Origin: Cryptomeria japonica
Taxonomy: Eukaryota; Streptophyta; Pinopsida; Cupressales; Cupressaceae
Length of the DNA stretch: 64,000 bases
Assembly: GCF_030272615.1 (NCBI RefSeq)
Contig: NC_081413.1
Location: 332,792,302-332,856,301, forward strand
Direction: 5' to 3'
The first letter of the stretch is position 1. Every line of letters begins with the position of its first letter. This document shows positions 34,751-45,756 of the stretch, in pieces. Position numbers and translations under genes: made by a program. Below the pieces are notes generated by a model. The model worked only from the letters and a program-made list of their open reading frames with translations, was not told where the DNA came from and ran no database searches.

Positions 34751-35638
34751 GCACTTCCAACAACCTTGGAGGAAATGGAAACGGAAGTAACAATGGGAGC
34801 AACAATGGAGGTTCAATTTCAAGAACTTTACAACCCGTCTTCCTACCCAGAGAAGTGCCACAGCCTGAAGTTGAGATCCCAACAAGTGATGAGATAAGGA
34901 ATAGTTACATGGAGTATGCTTCCCTCCTTGCTGAGATTTAGAATATCCTCACTCTGGATCAGTTTATGAATCAAAAGATGAAGAGAGGTAAAAGATATGA
35001 CAACCACCCTCATGCTCCAAGAGACTACCAACAAGCTTTTGGAAAGGTGACTCTAGCTCATTTTTGATGGAAGTGATAAGTGTTCCGCTAGAGCTTGGGT
35101 GCAGAAACTGCACAATTATTTGTCCCTGAGACCGATGCCAGAGGAAGATGCCATCAAGTTTGCTACCTTGCACTTAGATGGAGCTGCTCACGAGTCTTGG
35201 TATCATGGGTTGGTCACCCTTGGCCATAGCTCGATTGTTACCTACAATGAGTTCACCAATAAGCTCATTGAAAGGTTTGATACTAAGGACCCTAAGGTGA
35301 AGTTCTGTGAGCTTGCACAGCTGAAACAACAGGGGTCATTAGACACCTACATTGCTGATTTACAAAGATTAGCTTTGATGGTGCCAAACATTACAGAAAA
35401 GAGACTTGTGGTCCTCTTTACTGAAGGTTTGGAGAAGCCATTGAAGGTGTTGGTGAAAGCATTTGATCCTCCAACGCTTAATGAAGTTGCCAAGAAGTCA
35501 AGGAGTATGGAATTGGCTGCCCCTAAGTCTAAATTTCAGTCCAAGCCTTTCTCCTATCGGAAGGATAAAAAGAAATTTACAAATCAGACCAAGAAGTCCC
35601 CTTCTCGGATGGATGATGAGCTCCGCCAAGAGCTCTGA
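34751..35638 (+). pseudogene. Element E gag, main part
   Basis: It continues the gag interrupted by D: an Asn/Gly-rich linker (NNLGGNGNGSNNGSNNGG), then a retrotransposon Gag domain at 35099-35500 (AHESWYHGLVTLGHSS, then KLIERFDTKDPKVKFCELAQ and DTYIADLQRLALMVPNITEK). Stops at 34939-34941 and around 35066 break the linker. The Gag domain itself is open. The product would form the capsid-like particle. Confidence 0.85.
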
Positions 35639-36239
35639 AGGAAGAATTTATGTTACTCTTGCAAGGAACCTTGGGCCCCGGGTCATAGGTGTCATGGAAA
35701 GGGCAATGCACTTCAAATGGAAGCCTATTCAGCTGATGGATCAAATTCTAAAATTTCAGAACAGCAGACTAAAATGGAGGAGAGTGAGTATGAAGAAGCT
35801 CCAGAAGGGCCTGAAAGTGATCAAGAAGATAGGGGTGTAGTTGCTCAACTATCTAGCATTCATAAAAATGAGTCATTCAGAGTTCGGGGAGTTCTTGGAG
35901 AGCATTGAGTTATTGCCCTTATTGATACTGGAGCAACTCACAATTTTATCGATGAAAATGATTGTTGCAAAGAGAGGCTTGATAAATGAGGAGGTTGATG
36001 GATTCAAAGTTATGGTAGCTGATGGTTCAACTATCTCTTGCAACGGAATGGTTTCCAACATGTCTCTGAAGTTGGGAAACTATGAAGTTAAGGATGACTT
36101 CTTTGTGGTGAGCATTGGAGGTACTGATGATGTAGTTCTTAGCATTCAGTGGCTGCGATCTCTTGGTGAGATCACTCTCAATTTGCAAACAATGGAGCTG
36201 AAGTTTATGTCTAAAGGGAAGAGAGTGGTGTTATGAGGG
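35639..36239 (+). pseudogene. Element E zinc knuckle and aspartic protease
   Basis: Just after gag, a CCHC-type knuckle is readable (CYSCKEPWAPGHRC), then an acidic linker. The protease active site DTGATHNFI lies at about 35926-35953. The domain continues to 36236 (GNYEVKDDFFVVSIGGTDDV). Frame changes near 35650 and 35900 and a TGA at 36234-36236 break it. Confidence 0.8.
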
Positions 36240-37232
36240 ATGTCTAATGGAGGCCCTCGAGTTGTATCATTGAAGAGGATGGAGCAGGTGATCCGTCATG
36301 ACCAAGTGGAATGGGCAGCACAATGCATGATCATGCCATCCAATCCACTTGATGAAAAGAGAAACTATCCTTCTGACATTCAAGCATTGATCACCAAAAG
36401 AAGTAAGGTCTTTGAAAATCCACCTCCTGGGAGACCTCCTGAGAGAGGGACCGAGCATATCATTGAGTTAGAAGGAGCTAAGCCGGTCATCACTACTCCA
36501 TACCGGTACCCAAAGAACCAAAAGGACGAGATAGAGAAAGCAATAAAGGAGCTTCTGGATATGGGATACATTAGGCCGAGTAAGAGCCCCTTTGCTTTAG
36601 TAGTGGTGTTAGTAAAGAAGAAGGATGGGACCATGCGAATGTGCATGGATTATTGGGCTCTCAATCGAAAGACCATCAAGAATCGATATCCTATTCCTAG
36701 GATTGATGAGCTCATTGATGAGCTACATGGTGCTATTTACTTTTCAAAGATTGATCTTAGATCCGGCTATCATTAGATTAGGATGAGGGAATCTGATATT
36801 GAGAAGACAGCCTTTAGATGGCACTTTGGGCATTTTGAGTTTTTAGTCATGCCCTTTCGCTTGACTAATGCTCCTGCTACCTTCCAATTCTACATGAACA
36901 TGATCTTTCAGAAGCAGTTGAGGAAGTTCGTGCTAATCTTCTTTGGTGACATCCTCATTTTTAGTAAGTCATAGAAGGAGGATCTGCAACACTTGGATGA
37001 AGTACTCAGTATTCTGGAGTCCGAGTCATTGTTTGCTAAGGAGTCTAAGTGCGATTTTGGGATGAAGGAGTTTCTTTACCTTGGCCATATCATCAGTGCA
37101 GACGGAGTTAAGGTTGATCCTAAGAAGATCAAGGCAATTGTTGATTGGATTCCACCTGAGAACTTGACACATTTGAAGGGGTTCTTGGGTTTATGTGGAT
37201 TCTATAGGAGGTTTGTGGAGGGTTACTCTTAG
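36240..37232 (+). pseudogene. Element E reverse transcriptase, catalytic site altered
   Basis: Gypsy-type RT blocks in order: [20 protein letters not shown], then [32 protein letters not shown] and [15 protein letters not shown]. The catalytic box reads [11 protein letters not shown] instead of (Y/F)(I/V)DDILI(Y/F)S, so the first of the two aspartates is Gly. GFLGLCGFYRRFVEGYS closes the domain. In-frame stops lie at 36774-36776, 36972-36974 and 37230-37232, with the frame unchanged. The enzyme would be inactive even without the stops. Confidence 0.9.
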
Positions 37233-37780
37233 ATGGTTGCCCCCCTCACGGATCTCACTAAGAAAGGAGCTTTTGTGTGGATAGAAAAAGCACAAGGAGT
37301 TTTTGACAAGTTTAAAGAGATCATGAGCACGTGCCTTGTTTTGGCTCTACCTGATTTCTCCAAGCCTTTTGAGCTTCAATGTGATGTCGAGAGAAGGTGT
37401 TGGTGCTGTATTGATGCAAGACAAGCATCCGATTGTGTTCAAAAGTAGAAAATTGAGAGGAGCTGAGAAGACATATTCCATCTATGACAAGGAGATGCTT
37501 GCAATCATGCACGAATTGGCCAAGTTTAGGCAATACTTGGTGGGGAGTAAATTTGTAGTCAAAACAGATCATAATAGTCTTAAACACTTTATGCATCAAA
37601 AGGCTCTGAATGAAAGGCAGCAGAAGTGGGTAAGTAAGCTACATGTTGACGAGTTTGATATTGAATATGTGAAAGGCAAGAACAATATCGTAGCTGATGC
37701 ACTATCAAGAAGACCCCATTTGAGCTCACTGTGCGAGCTTACTGATGATTGGAGGGACTTGTTGCTTGCTGATAATGCCA
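37233..37780 (+). pseudogene. Element E RNase H domain with frameshift
   Basis: It starts in the frame of the RT (APLTDLTKKGAFVWIEKAQG). Near 37385 it shifts into the frame that reads GVGAVLMQDKHPIVFKSRKL, TYSIYDKEMLAIMHELAKFR, KTDHNSLKHFM and NIVADALSRR. These are the standard Ty3/Gypsy RNase H blocks. Confidence 0.88.
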
Positions 37781-38660
37781 TAAATCAGTTTGCAACAAGC
37801 ATTATTAAGGGTACTTTTCATGATGAAAGGTACAAGGTAGTTGATGGGTTGATACTTTACAAGGGTAGAATCTTTCTGTTACCCAATTCTCAGCTTAAAA
37901 AGAAGATTCTACAAACTTTCCCTGACATTCCTCTTGCTGGCCATCAAGGATATTTCAAGACCTATAAGCAAATTCGTGAAAGGTTTTCTGGGAAAGGTTT
38001 GAAAAATGAAGTGTTGAGCTACATCAAGGAGTGTCACACTTGCCAGATGAACAAAAATGAGCATACTCACCCTGTTGGTTTATTGCAACCTCTACCTATT
38101 CCCAATAAAAAATGGGAAAGTATCTCAATGGATTTCATCACCGGGTTGCCTAGACCTAATGGCAAGGATTGTATCTATGTGGTGGTGGACAAATTGACTA
38201 AGTTTGCTCATTTTTTCGGCATTACCAGCTCTTTTACAACAACTCAGGTTGCTGATGTTTTCTTTCATGAGGTGTTTAGATTGCATGGGCTGCCTAAAAA
38301 CATTGTAAGTGATAGGGACAACAAGTTCCTAAGCACTTTTTGGCAAGAAGTTTCCAGATTGTGTGGCATAGTGCTTACCCCAATTACAAGTTATCACCCA
38401 TAGACTGATGGGCAAACGAAGATTGTGAATAAAGGTTTGGAAGGCTATCTCAGAAACTATGTCTCCGAGCAGCAAAAAGCATGGGTGAGATGGTTACATT
38501 TGGGGGAATATTGCTACAACTCCTCATATCACATGTCCATCAGGATGTCTCCTTTCATGGCACTGTATGGTTACGAGGCTCCCAACTTTGCTGATTTGAT
38601 GTCTGGTGATAGAAAAACCCCTCAAGCTAGGGAGATGGTGCAATAGTGTCAGGATATTCT
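37781..38660 (+). pseudogene. Element E integrase, catalytic Glu replaced
   Basis: The zinc-binding HHCC region is seen (GHQGYFKTYKQIRERF ... CHTCQMNK), then the core with its two Asp residues in WESISMDFITGLPRP and NIVSDRDNKF. The third catalytic residue normally sits in QTE after YHPxTDG. Here the frame reads TDGQTKIVNKGLEGYL, so Glu is Lys. Stops at 38401-38403 and 38644-38646 also interrupt it. The product would have inserted the cDNA into chromosomes. Confidence 0.88.
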
Positions 38661-39176
38661 AAAGGCTTTGAAGAACAACCTCCAAATTGTGCAGAATCAA
38701 CAAAAGATGTACGCTGACCAGCAACATGTAGAGCGTTCATTTGAGGTTGGAGACATGGTCTATCTTAGACTTCAGCCTTTCAGACAATCTACTCTCAAGA
38801 AGAGTGGAGCAGAGAAACTCAAGCCACGTTTCTATGGGCTATTCAGAGTCATCAGGAGGGTTGGTGCAGTGGCTTACGAGTTGGAGCTACCAGCGAGTAA
38901 CAAGGTGCACAATGTCTTCCACGTGTCACGTCTCAAGAAGGCACTTGGACACAATGTTGTGGTCTCTTTAGATTTACCTCCCTTGGATGAGGAGGGACAG
39001 TTGGTGTTGATTCCAGAGGAGATCATTGATTCACGAGAACGCTCCTTGAGGAGAAGGACAATCAAGGAGTATTTGGTGAAGTGGAAGAACTTACCTGTGG
39101 AGGATGTTACTTGGGAGAATGAGGAGATTTTGCAGCATCTAGACTTGCGGTTGCTTGAGGATAAGCAATCTTAGGG
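38661..39176 (+). CDS. Element E integrase C-terminus with chromodomain
   Basis: An open 168-codon stretch holds the Gypsy GPY/F-like region (VGDMVYLRLQPFRQ, then KLKPRFYGLFRVIRRVGAVA, HNVFHVSRLKKALG) and a C-terminal chromodomain (EYLVKWKNLPVEDVTWENEE). Chromodomains steer chromovirus integration toward marked chromatin. The stop is 10 bp before the 3' LTR. This is the best preserved piece of E. Confidence 0.88.
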
Positions 39177-39264
39177 AGGGCGGATTGTAATGTCCCCTTC
39201 TTAACAGTAATCAGCTTAGCTGACCGTTGGCCTATTTCGGAGACCCATAGGCTAGTTGGAAGCA

Positions 39265-39608
39265 GAAATTAGGGTTCCCTACCTCTGGGAGGATGTTTCT
39301 GCATTTTCGAAGGCTTGCATGTTGGAGTTTGTCAGTTTGGGTTCTAGATTCCTTATGGGTTTTTTGAAAGCTTTGCAATGAGGGTACATGCATAGCAAGT
39401 AATGGAGTTTGACTGACTTACTACTTTTAGTAAGTAGAAATTAGGGTTTCCTACCTCTGGGAGGATGTTTCTGGATTTTTGAAGGCTTGCATGTTGGAGT
39501 TTGTCAGTTTGGGTTCTAGATTCCTTCTGGGTTTTCCGAAAACTTCGCAATGAGGGTACATGTATAGCAAGTAATGGAGTTTGACTGACTTACTATTTTT
39601 AGTAAGTG
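39265..39608 (+). repeat. 172-bp tandem duplication in the E 3' LTR
   Basis: GAAATTAGGGT at 39265 returns at 39437. Both units run through GGATGTTTCTG, GTTTGTCAGTTTGGGTTC and TAGCAAGTAATGGAGTTTGA to the dyad ACTTACTATTTTTAGTAAGT. The duplicate lies in the U3 part of the LTR. Confidence 0.85.
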
Positions 39609-39773
39609 GAGGTAGAAGCAGGTGAGTTCTTTGGGTTTTCTGAGAGCTTTGCGATAGTATAATATGCAAACCAATCTAAAGACTTTTTTGGGATTTACTA
39701 TTTTTAGTAAGTTCGACAGCTGCTCAGAATGTGGTAAAAATCACTTTGGAAATACTTACTATTTTTAGTAAGT
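39416..39773. repeat. Four copies of the dyad ACTTACTATTTTTAGTAAGT
   Basis: Perfect or near-perfect copies are at 39416-39435, 39588-39607, 39695-39711 (shortened) and 39754-39773. The same dyad appears in the G LTR at 52056-52075 and, as pieces, in the solo LTR at 9870-9990. Confidence 0.85.
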
Positions 39774-40782
39774 ACTATTTTTGGCAATGCTATTTTTTGG
39801 CAGGGGTTCTGCAACTCAATTTAGATGACTATTTTCTGCAATGTAGTTCAATCCTTTGGCCTCAGCTCATTTTGGCAGTATTCAGTATTTGAATGAGGAA
39901 GTATTTTTAAATAATTTATTTTGCTCATGGCCTAGGCGAAATTCGCATATGACTTCAAGGGGTCGACATGGTGTTAATAATTAAATTATAACTCAAGGCA
40001 AATGGGGCAATTTTCTAAGTATATTGCCTCAGTTATATTTTTATTTGGAAGTCATAGTTGTGCGCCCACTTTACACTTTATTTTATGAAACTTATATTTA
40101 TCAAAAAGGGCAATTATGGGTGATTGTGAGTTGGGCAAACTTGTGCAAGGAAATGAAATGAAATGCAATGCCTAATGTGGGTGAAATGGAATGGCATTTG
40201 AGTTGGGTGCATTTGGAGAGCATTTTAATTTGAATTTGGTTGGCAAAAAGTTATAAATACAGGCCTTGGGCTCTCATTTTGGGTATCCATTATTGCTATG
40301 ATAACAAAGTGCTGTCAAAATACTGTCAGACTCTTGCTTCGAGGGATGCATACCTCCTAGTTCTTTCAGTTTCGTGCTTGAGAGATAGCGCCTAGCTGAG
40401 ATTGTGATAGTTTCTCATCCAGAGGAGCAGATTGAGCTCATTGAAGATGAAGATTTTTGTGGTGTTCTGATTTTGGAGTGTTGTTAGTGTGTTTCCAGGT
40501 TGCTGTTTTCCATTGTAGCTGAAGCGTGTTTTCGTTCATAGCTCCTTGTGTGTGTGTCAGCTCATTCTGGGTGTTTGATTGTTCAATTCCTATACCTTGG
40601 GCGATTCATCTTGTAAGTTTTCATTGAATATCTTGGAGTAATGGATTTTATATTGCAAATCGAACTTTCTACTATAGACGCCTTATGCTGGGAGGTGTTC
40701 GGATTGCGTGTTATGCTGAATATGAATTGTCTTTTTCTCAGTTCTGCCTTAGTCGTTGTATGTCTTGGGTCCTTGGGGGCGT

Positions 40783-41637
40783 GTTAAGAGCAAGGTTGAA
40801 AAACTCGTTTTTTGCAAAAACTCGGCAAGGCCAAAAAATTTTAAAAACTCAGGAATCGCCAAAACTCGGGGAAAAACGCGGCAATACTCGGCAACTTTAT
40901 CGAACATTTGAAAATATATAAATTTTTAAAAAACACATTTATATACAAAAAAGCCAATAATATTATTTCAAGTTTTATATAAATGAAAACTATAAATCAT
41001 AAATACATACATAACAAAGTTCAAACTAAATATACGTTTTACAAAAAATTAATAATCACGTTTTAAAATAATCTAAGGTCAAGTAATTAATAATCCCTAA
41101 CATTTTATTAAAAGATAAAATAAAATTCGAGTAAATTAAAAGCAATTTTATTTAGACGGCTAATATTATTATTTCAAAGTTCATATCGAAAAAGTTTAAT
41201 TTAATTTGCAAAAAGTTCAAATCGAAAAAGTTTAATTTAATTTAGACGGCTAACATTTTTCGATATTGATTACGTGCGATAAAATTAAAAAACAAAATTG
41301 GGTGTTGGCCAGCTCATGGGAAGTCGATTCACTTCTATCAATCGGAACTCCTTTAACGGACTGGAAAGTCCAATTTCTTCCTTTTGAGACAAATTTCCGA
41401 CAAGTCCCGAGGCGAATGTTCAAGGAGATTATTAAACCCTTCAAATATCGTGTTTTTGGTGTCGATTTTTCCTGCGACTCTCTGCGATTTTCGGCCATTT
41501 TTTAGGGTTTGTCTCACTGCGAATTTATACAAAAATCGTTGGCGAGTTTATCTGCGAGTGACTCGCGTTCAACTAGGGCTCGCGATTACTCGCGATTCTA
41601 TTAAAAAAGCGCAGAGTTTTTCATCCTTGGTTAAGAG
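40783..41637. mobile_element. Non-autonomous hAT-like element 2 with 8-bp target duplication
   Basis: The element is 40791-41629 (839 bp). Inverted ends are CAAGGTTGAAAAACTC and, from the right, CAAGGATGAAAAACTC (15 of 16). GTTAAGAG stands at both sides (40783-40790 and 41630-41637). The E 5' LTR has the uninterrupted site (GTTAAGAG at 28462-28469 followed by TTTGTTTGGG). No transposase gene is present. Ends are rich in ACTCG/CTCGC words, as in hAT element 1, but the two are otherwise different. Confidence 0.95.
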
Positions 41638-42509
41638 TTTGTTTGGGTGTGTTTAGAGCGAGATTGGAGTGTTTTGTGGGGGTTATGAGTTGCTGGTCTG
41701 CATATCCAGCCTGCAATTCACTTATATCAGATTCTGTTTTTGAGTTTGAAATTGATTTTTTGGTGTGTGAGTTCATTGGTGTGGTGAGAGAGGTCTTGGT
41801 AATTAGTTGCAGTTGTTGGTCTGGTTATTAGCACTTGAAAATCCATTATGATTCATATTGTAATGTTGGTTAGTAGTACTAACAACAATTTCTCTTGATT
41901 TCTCTTAGTCCCATTGCATAAGTGGAAAAGGCTGGCTTTGCCACCTAGTTTGGGAGAGTGATTCTAGTAATTCTGAAAATCCATATTGTGCATTGTAAAG
42001 CTGATTAGTTGTACTAAGAACTATCTATTTGGATTGTTGCTCTTAGTCCCACTGCATAAGTGGAAGAGGCTGGCTTGCTGCCTTCTTATCTATTGTAATA
42101 CTGTCCTCCCGTTGAATAAGCGCTTGAGTTGATTGTAATTTCATTTTCAGTCCTCCCACTGGATAAGTGGTCGCGTGATTGTTGCTACTTTCTGTTTTGT
42201 AATCTTCTAATTGGCTGGTTGCACCACCATAGTGCTGCAGAAGTTTCTTTCACCCGCTGGATAAGTGGAAGGGGCTGGGGGCTGGCCTGCCACCCAGTAC
42301 TGTATTTGAATTATCATTTCCAGTAGTTTATTGAGCTAACGATCCCCTTAACACCGTATGCCCTCACCCTCCCATATTGGGCTCTCGGTGATCAGAAAGT
42401 GAAAGGGTTACTTTCAAAACTTCCTTTTTGTGCAAGTTTGATTATCCTAACTTGAACGAGTGAACCTTGTTGTGTAAAAAAAATAAAAAAAATTAAGGGG
42501 TATATTTCA

Positions 42510-45078
42510 TAGAGCTAGTCATATTGAGGATGATCTTGAGAAGATGGATTGATATGTCAATGGGTTAGATGAAATCAGCCTTTTGTCTCCAAGAATAGTT
42601 GAAAACACATGCCAGTGTGCTCTTAAGGCAGAGGAGAAACTATCCAGAAACAAACACAAAGCTCAAGGAGAAAAAGTAGAATTTTTTAGAGGAAGAGGAC
42701 GACAAAGTGGTAGAGGTCATTGTCAAGTTTAAAAAGAATAAGCTAGTAACTCATATCACCAGGATCTATCCTTAAGAGGTAATGATTCTTTTAGCGGAGG
42801 AAGACCTTATTCAAGAGGTAGAAGGTAGAGTATTTTTTGGCAAATGTTTTAAATGTAATAAATACGGTCATAGATCTTATGAGTGTCTAGAGAATGCTAC
42901 CACAAGCCAGAGGAGTGCACATATTGCTCAAGCTAAAAAGGAGAGTGCAGAATCACCTATTTGTGAAGTTGCACTTGAGCTTGGAGAATTGTTGCACATG
43001 AAACGAGTCTTGGTAAAGCCTAACAAAGAAACTCAAGAGCTGCTCGAAGAAAAGTATAGCTCAGAACTACATGCAAGACTAAAGGTAAATGTTGTAAAGC
43101 TATTATTGATAGTGGAAGTATTGACAATTTTGTATCCATTGAAATGGTTGATAAACCAGGCCTAAAGAAGACAACAGATCCAACTCCATATAAGGTGTCT
43201 TGGCTACAGAAGGGACATCAGGTATTGGTAAATGAACGATGTTGAGTAGAGTTTTAGATAGGAAGTTACAAAGATCAGGTAATATGTGATGCTATGCCAA
43301 TGGATGTCTGTCATGTTCTTTTAGGCAGGCCTTGGCAGTTTGATAGGAAAGCAATTCATGATGGAAGAAGTAATACTTACACTTTTGAAAAGGATGGAAA
43401 GAAGCGCACACTCATACCTTTAAAAGATGAGAATGCAGTCGAGGAGATCAGTCCTAAAGTGTTGATGGTTAGTGGTAAAGAATTCCTAAACCAAATCAAA
43501 ATTGAGGAGGTAATTTTCGCATTAATTGGTAATCCAAGAGTAATCATTACCAAACAAAGTTGATTGATATTCCTATAGAAATTTAACATTTGGTGAATGA
43601 ATTCGTTGATATTGTTGTGGATGACATACCTAATGAATTACCTCCAATGAGAAGCATTAGCCATCATATGATCTCATTCCAGGGGCCAATTTACCAAACA
43701 AAGTAGCTTATAGGATGACTCTAAGGGAAAATGAAGAAATCAAGAATCAAGTACAAGAATTATTGAACAAAGGATTAGTAAGAGAAAGTTTGAGTCCTTG
43801 TGCTCTTTCAACAATGTTGAGTTCAAAGAAGGATGGAAGCTAGAGAATATGTACAAATTCAAGAGCCATTAACAAAATCACAATCAAGTATAGATTTCCT
43901 TCACCTCGAATTGATGATTTGATGCATTGTCTAAGTGGTGCAAGATATTTTTTCTAAAATAGATTTAAAAGTGGATATCATCATGTAAGAATAAGAGGGT
44001 GATGAGTGGAAAACGACATTTAAGAGAAATGAAGGACTTTATGAATGGCTAGTGATGTCATTTGGGTTACCAAATGCTCCAAGTACCTTCACGAGACTCA
44101 TGAATGAAGTACTAAAGGAATTCACAGGTAAATTTGTTTACTTGGATGATATTCTAGTTTATAATTATTCAAAGCAGGAGCACTTTAGATGTCTTAGAAT
44201 GGTTTTGAATAAGTGCCAAAAAGAGAAATTGCTGATTAATTTTAAAAAGTGTACTTTCATGAAGACAGAGTTGATCTACTTGGGTTTTTTTGTATCACAA
44301 GAAATTATTAAGATGGACAAGGAAAATGTTAAATCCATAATAGAATGGCTCTCTCCAAGGAATGTCTTCGAGGTAAGAAGCTTTCATGATCTAGCTAGCT
44401 TCTATAGGAAGTTTATAAGAAATTTTAGTGGAAGTTGTGCCCTAATTATGGAAATAATTAAGGGAAATAAGTAGCTATTCCAATGGACTCAGGAAGCTGA
44501 AAGAAGCTTTCAGTACTTAAGAAAAAGATTACAGAACAAACTATTCTAGCCTTACCTGATTTTGGTCTCTTCCAAGTGGAATGTGATACTAGTGGGATTG
44601 CTGTAGGTGTTGTCTTAAGTCAACAAGGTAAGACGGTGAGAAGCTTAATGATACCAGAAAGAAGTATTCTTCATATGACAAAGAATTTTATGCTCGTCCA
44701 AGCTTTGAAAAAGTGGAGGTATTATTTAATGCCTTAAGAATTTATATAGTACATTGATAACCATGCCTTGCAGTTTATTAGGAACCAAAATAAATTGAAT
44801 CAAAGGCATGCAAAATGGATTGAATTTTTGCATAATTTTACCTTTGTTATAAAGTACACAAGTGGACAATCTAACAAAGTGGTAGATGCATTAAGCAGGA
44901 GAAATCTCATTATGCAAGAATCTGAAGTGAATATTTTGGGATTTGATATCCTGAAAGACATGTACAAGGAGGATTCAAACTTTAGAGAAGATTATGCAGC
45001 ATGTGAAGATCCCATAAGTAAAGATAGGAGTCCATGGATGGACTACATGGTTCAAGAAGGACTATTGTTCAAGGGAAG
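42510..45078 (+). pseudogene. Element F: decayed Ty3/Gypsy gag-pol fragment
   Basis: It begins abruptly after the E 3' LTR. The gag tail (ENTCQCALKAEEKLS) precedes a CCHC knuckle CFKCNKYGHRSYEC (42844-42885), then a protease with IIDSGSIDNFVS and LLGRPWQFDR. The RT (43690-44470) keeps the catalytic [10 protein letters not shown] and [18 protein letters not shown]. RNase H ends with KVVDALSRRN (44876-44905). Several stops and frameshifts break every domain. At 45078 it is cut by the LTR of G, just where the integrase zinc finger should start. It is a different Gypsy lineage from E (for example GLPNAPSTF against RLTNAPATF). Confidence 0.85.
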
Positions 45079-45671
45079 TGTAATATCCCCTTCTCAGTGA
45101 TGTGCATTCAGTGGTCCATTGGCCTATTCCCAAGACCCGTAGGCTATTTGGAAAGGAGAATTAGGGTTTCCAACTTTTGTGGAGTTCTGCACTGTTGTCC
45201 TCATTTTTGTTTCCAAAAATGAAGGACCACTACGGTGAAATTTTTATTTAAAAAAATGGAAAGTTTTACTCTATGACACGCTTCCCGAGGCAGAATTTCG
45301 ACTAATCCTTGGACTGGCTTGATCCTCAGTCCATTCTCGAACTACGTTTTGAATTTCGTCCAATTCTGGGTTCGTTTGCTATGCCTTTCCTTCAATTTCG
45401 GGTTTTAAAACCCAGACTGCAGGTGGAGAATTTTCTTCAAACTGCAAGTTTTAATGATTTTCATTGTTTTGGTCTTTGTAGGGGAATTTTTGACCAATTA
45501 CATGTGCACTTTTATTTCAAATATGTTACTTGTAATTTATTTTAAATTTCCCCTTTGTTGTTTTTATCTTTTTATTGTTTTTTGGTCATTTTTAGTTAAA
45601 ATAGGGATTTTTTGGCTCAACTGCAAGTAAACTTGCAGTTTGTTCAAAAAACCCCTACTTTAATGGTTTTT

Positions 45672-45756
45672 ACATGTAATAGGGATTTTAAATCCCCATT
45701 ACATATGTGCAAGTGTTTTTAACTTGTTGTAGGGATTTTATTTCCCTTTTACAAGT
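45672..45756. repeat. Two palindromic units of the X upstream array (copy C)
   Basis: Dyads at 45672-45708 (ACATGTAAT ... ATTACATATGT around GGGATTTTAAATCCCC) and 45722-45756 (ACTTGT ... ACAAGT around GGGATTTTATTTCCC). They lie about 480-560 bp from the 5' end. Confidence 0.85.

Larger units (their letters stand above)
29681..34755 (+). mobile_element. Element D: non-autonomous LTR retrotransposon with cargo, target duplication GCACT
   Basis: Direct repeats GCACT at 29681-29685 and 34751-34755 flank the element 29686-34750 (5065 bp). The LTRs are 29686-31222 (1537 bp) and 33254-34750 (1497 bp) and look about 95% alike. Both begin TGTAATGTCCCC and end GGGATCTTTCA. The 2-kb interior has a primer-binding site but no gag or pol, only an acidic ORF of unknown origin. 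Its last 30 bp before the 3' LTR (GCAATCTT..GGGA.GG..GATTG) match the same place in element E, so D looks like an E relative whose coding region was replaced. Confidence 0.93.
14599..42509 (+). mobile_element. Element E: chromovirus-type Ty3/Gypsy retrotransposon, heavily invaded
   Basis: The 5' LTR is represented by 14621-14736 and 28071-29333, separated by X copy A. Its first ~770 bp are missing, although TGTAATTT at 14599 could be a deleted LTR start. A decayed primer-binding site (TGGTATTAGAACTGG, 29335) follows. Gag begins at 29391 and is split by element D. The pol genes run 35639-38990, a chromodomain closes the polyprotein, and the 3' LTR is 39186-42509. Domain order gag-protease-RT-RNase H-integrase-chromodomain is that of plant chromoviruses. 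Every gene carries stops or frameshifts. With A, B, D and hAT-2 removed, the element would be about 8.6 kb. Confidence 0.85.
39186..42509 (+). repeat. 3' LTR of element E, containing hAT element 2
   Basis: It begins TGTAATGTCCCCTTCTTAAC after GGGAGGGCGGAT and ends GGGGTATATTTCA, the same end as the 5' LTR at 29333. Without hAT-2 and its duplication it is 2477 bp. A TATAAATA box is at 40252-40259. It includes a 172-bp tandem duplication at 39265-39608. Confidence 0.9.

Noticed and set aside
35099-39174. An endogenous pararetrovirus
   Set aside because: Domain order, integrase, chromodomain and LTRs identify a Ty3/Gypsy chromovirus; there is no movement protein or coat gene.
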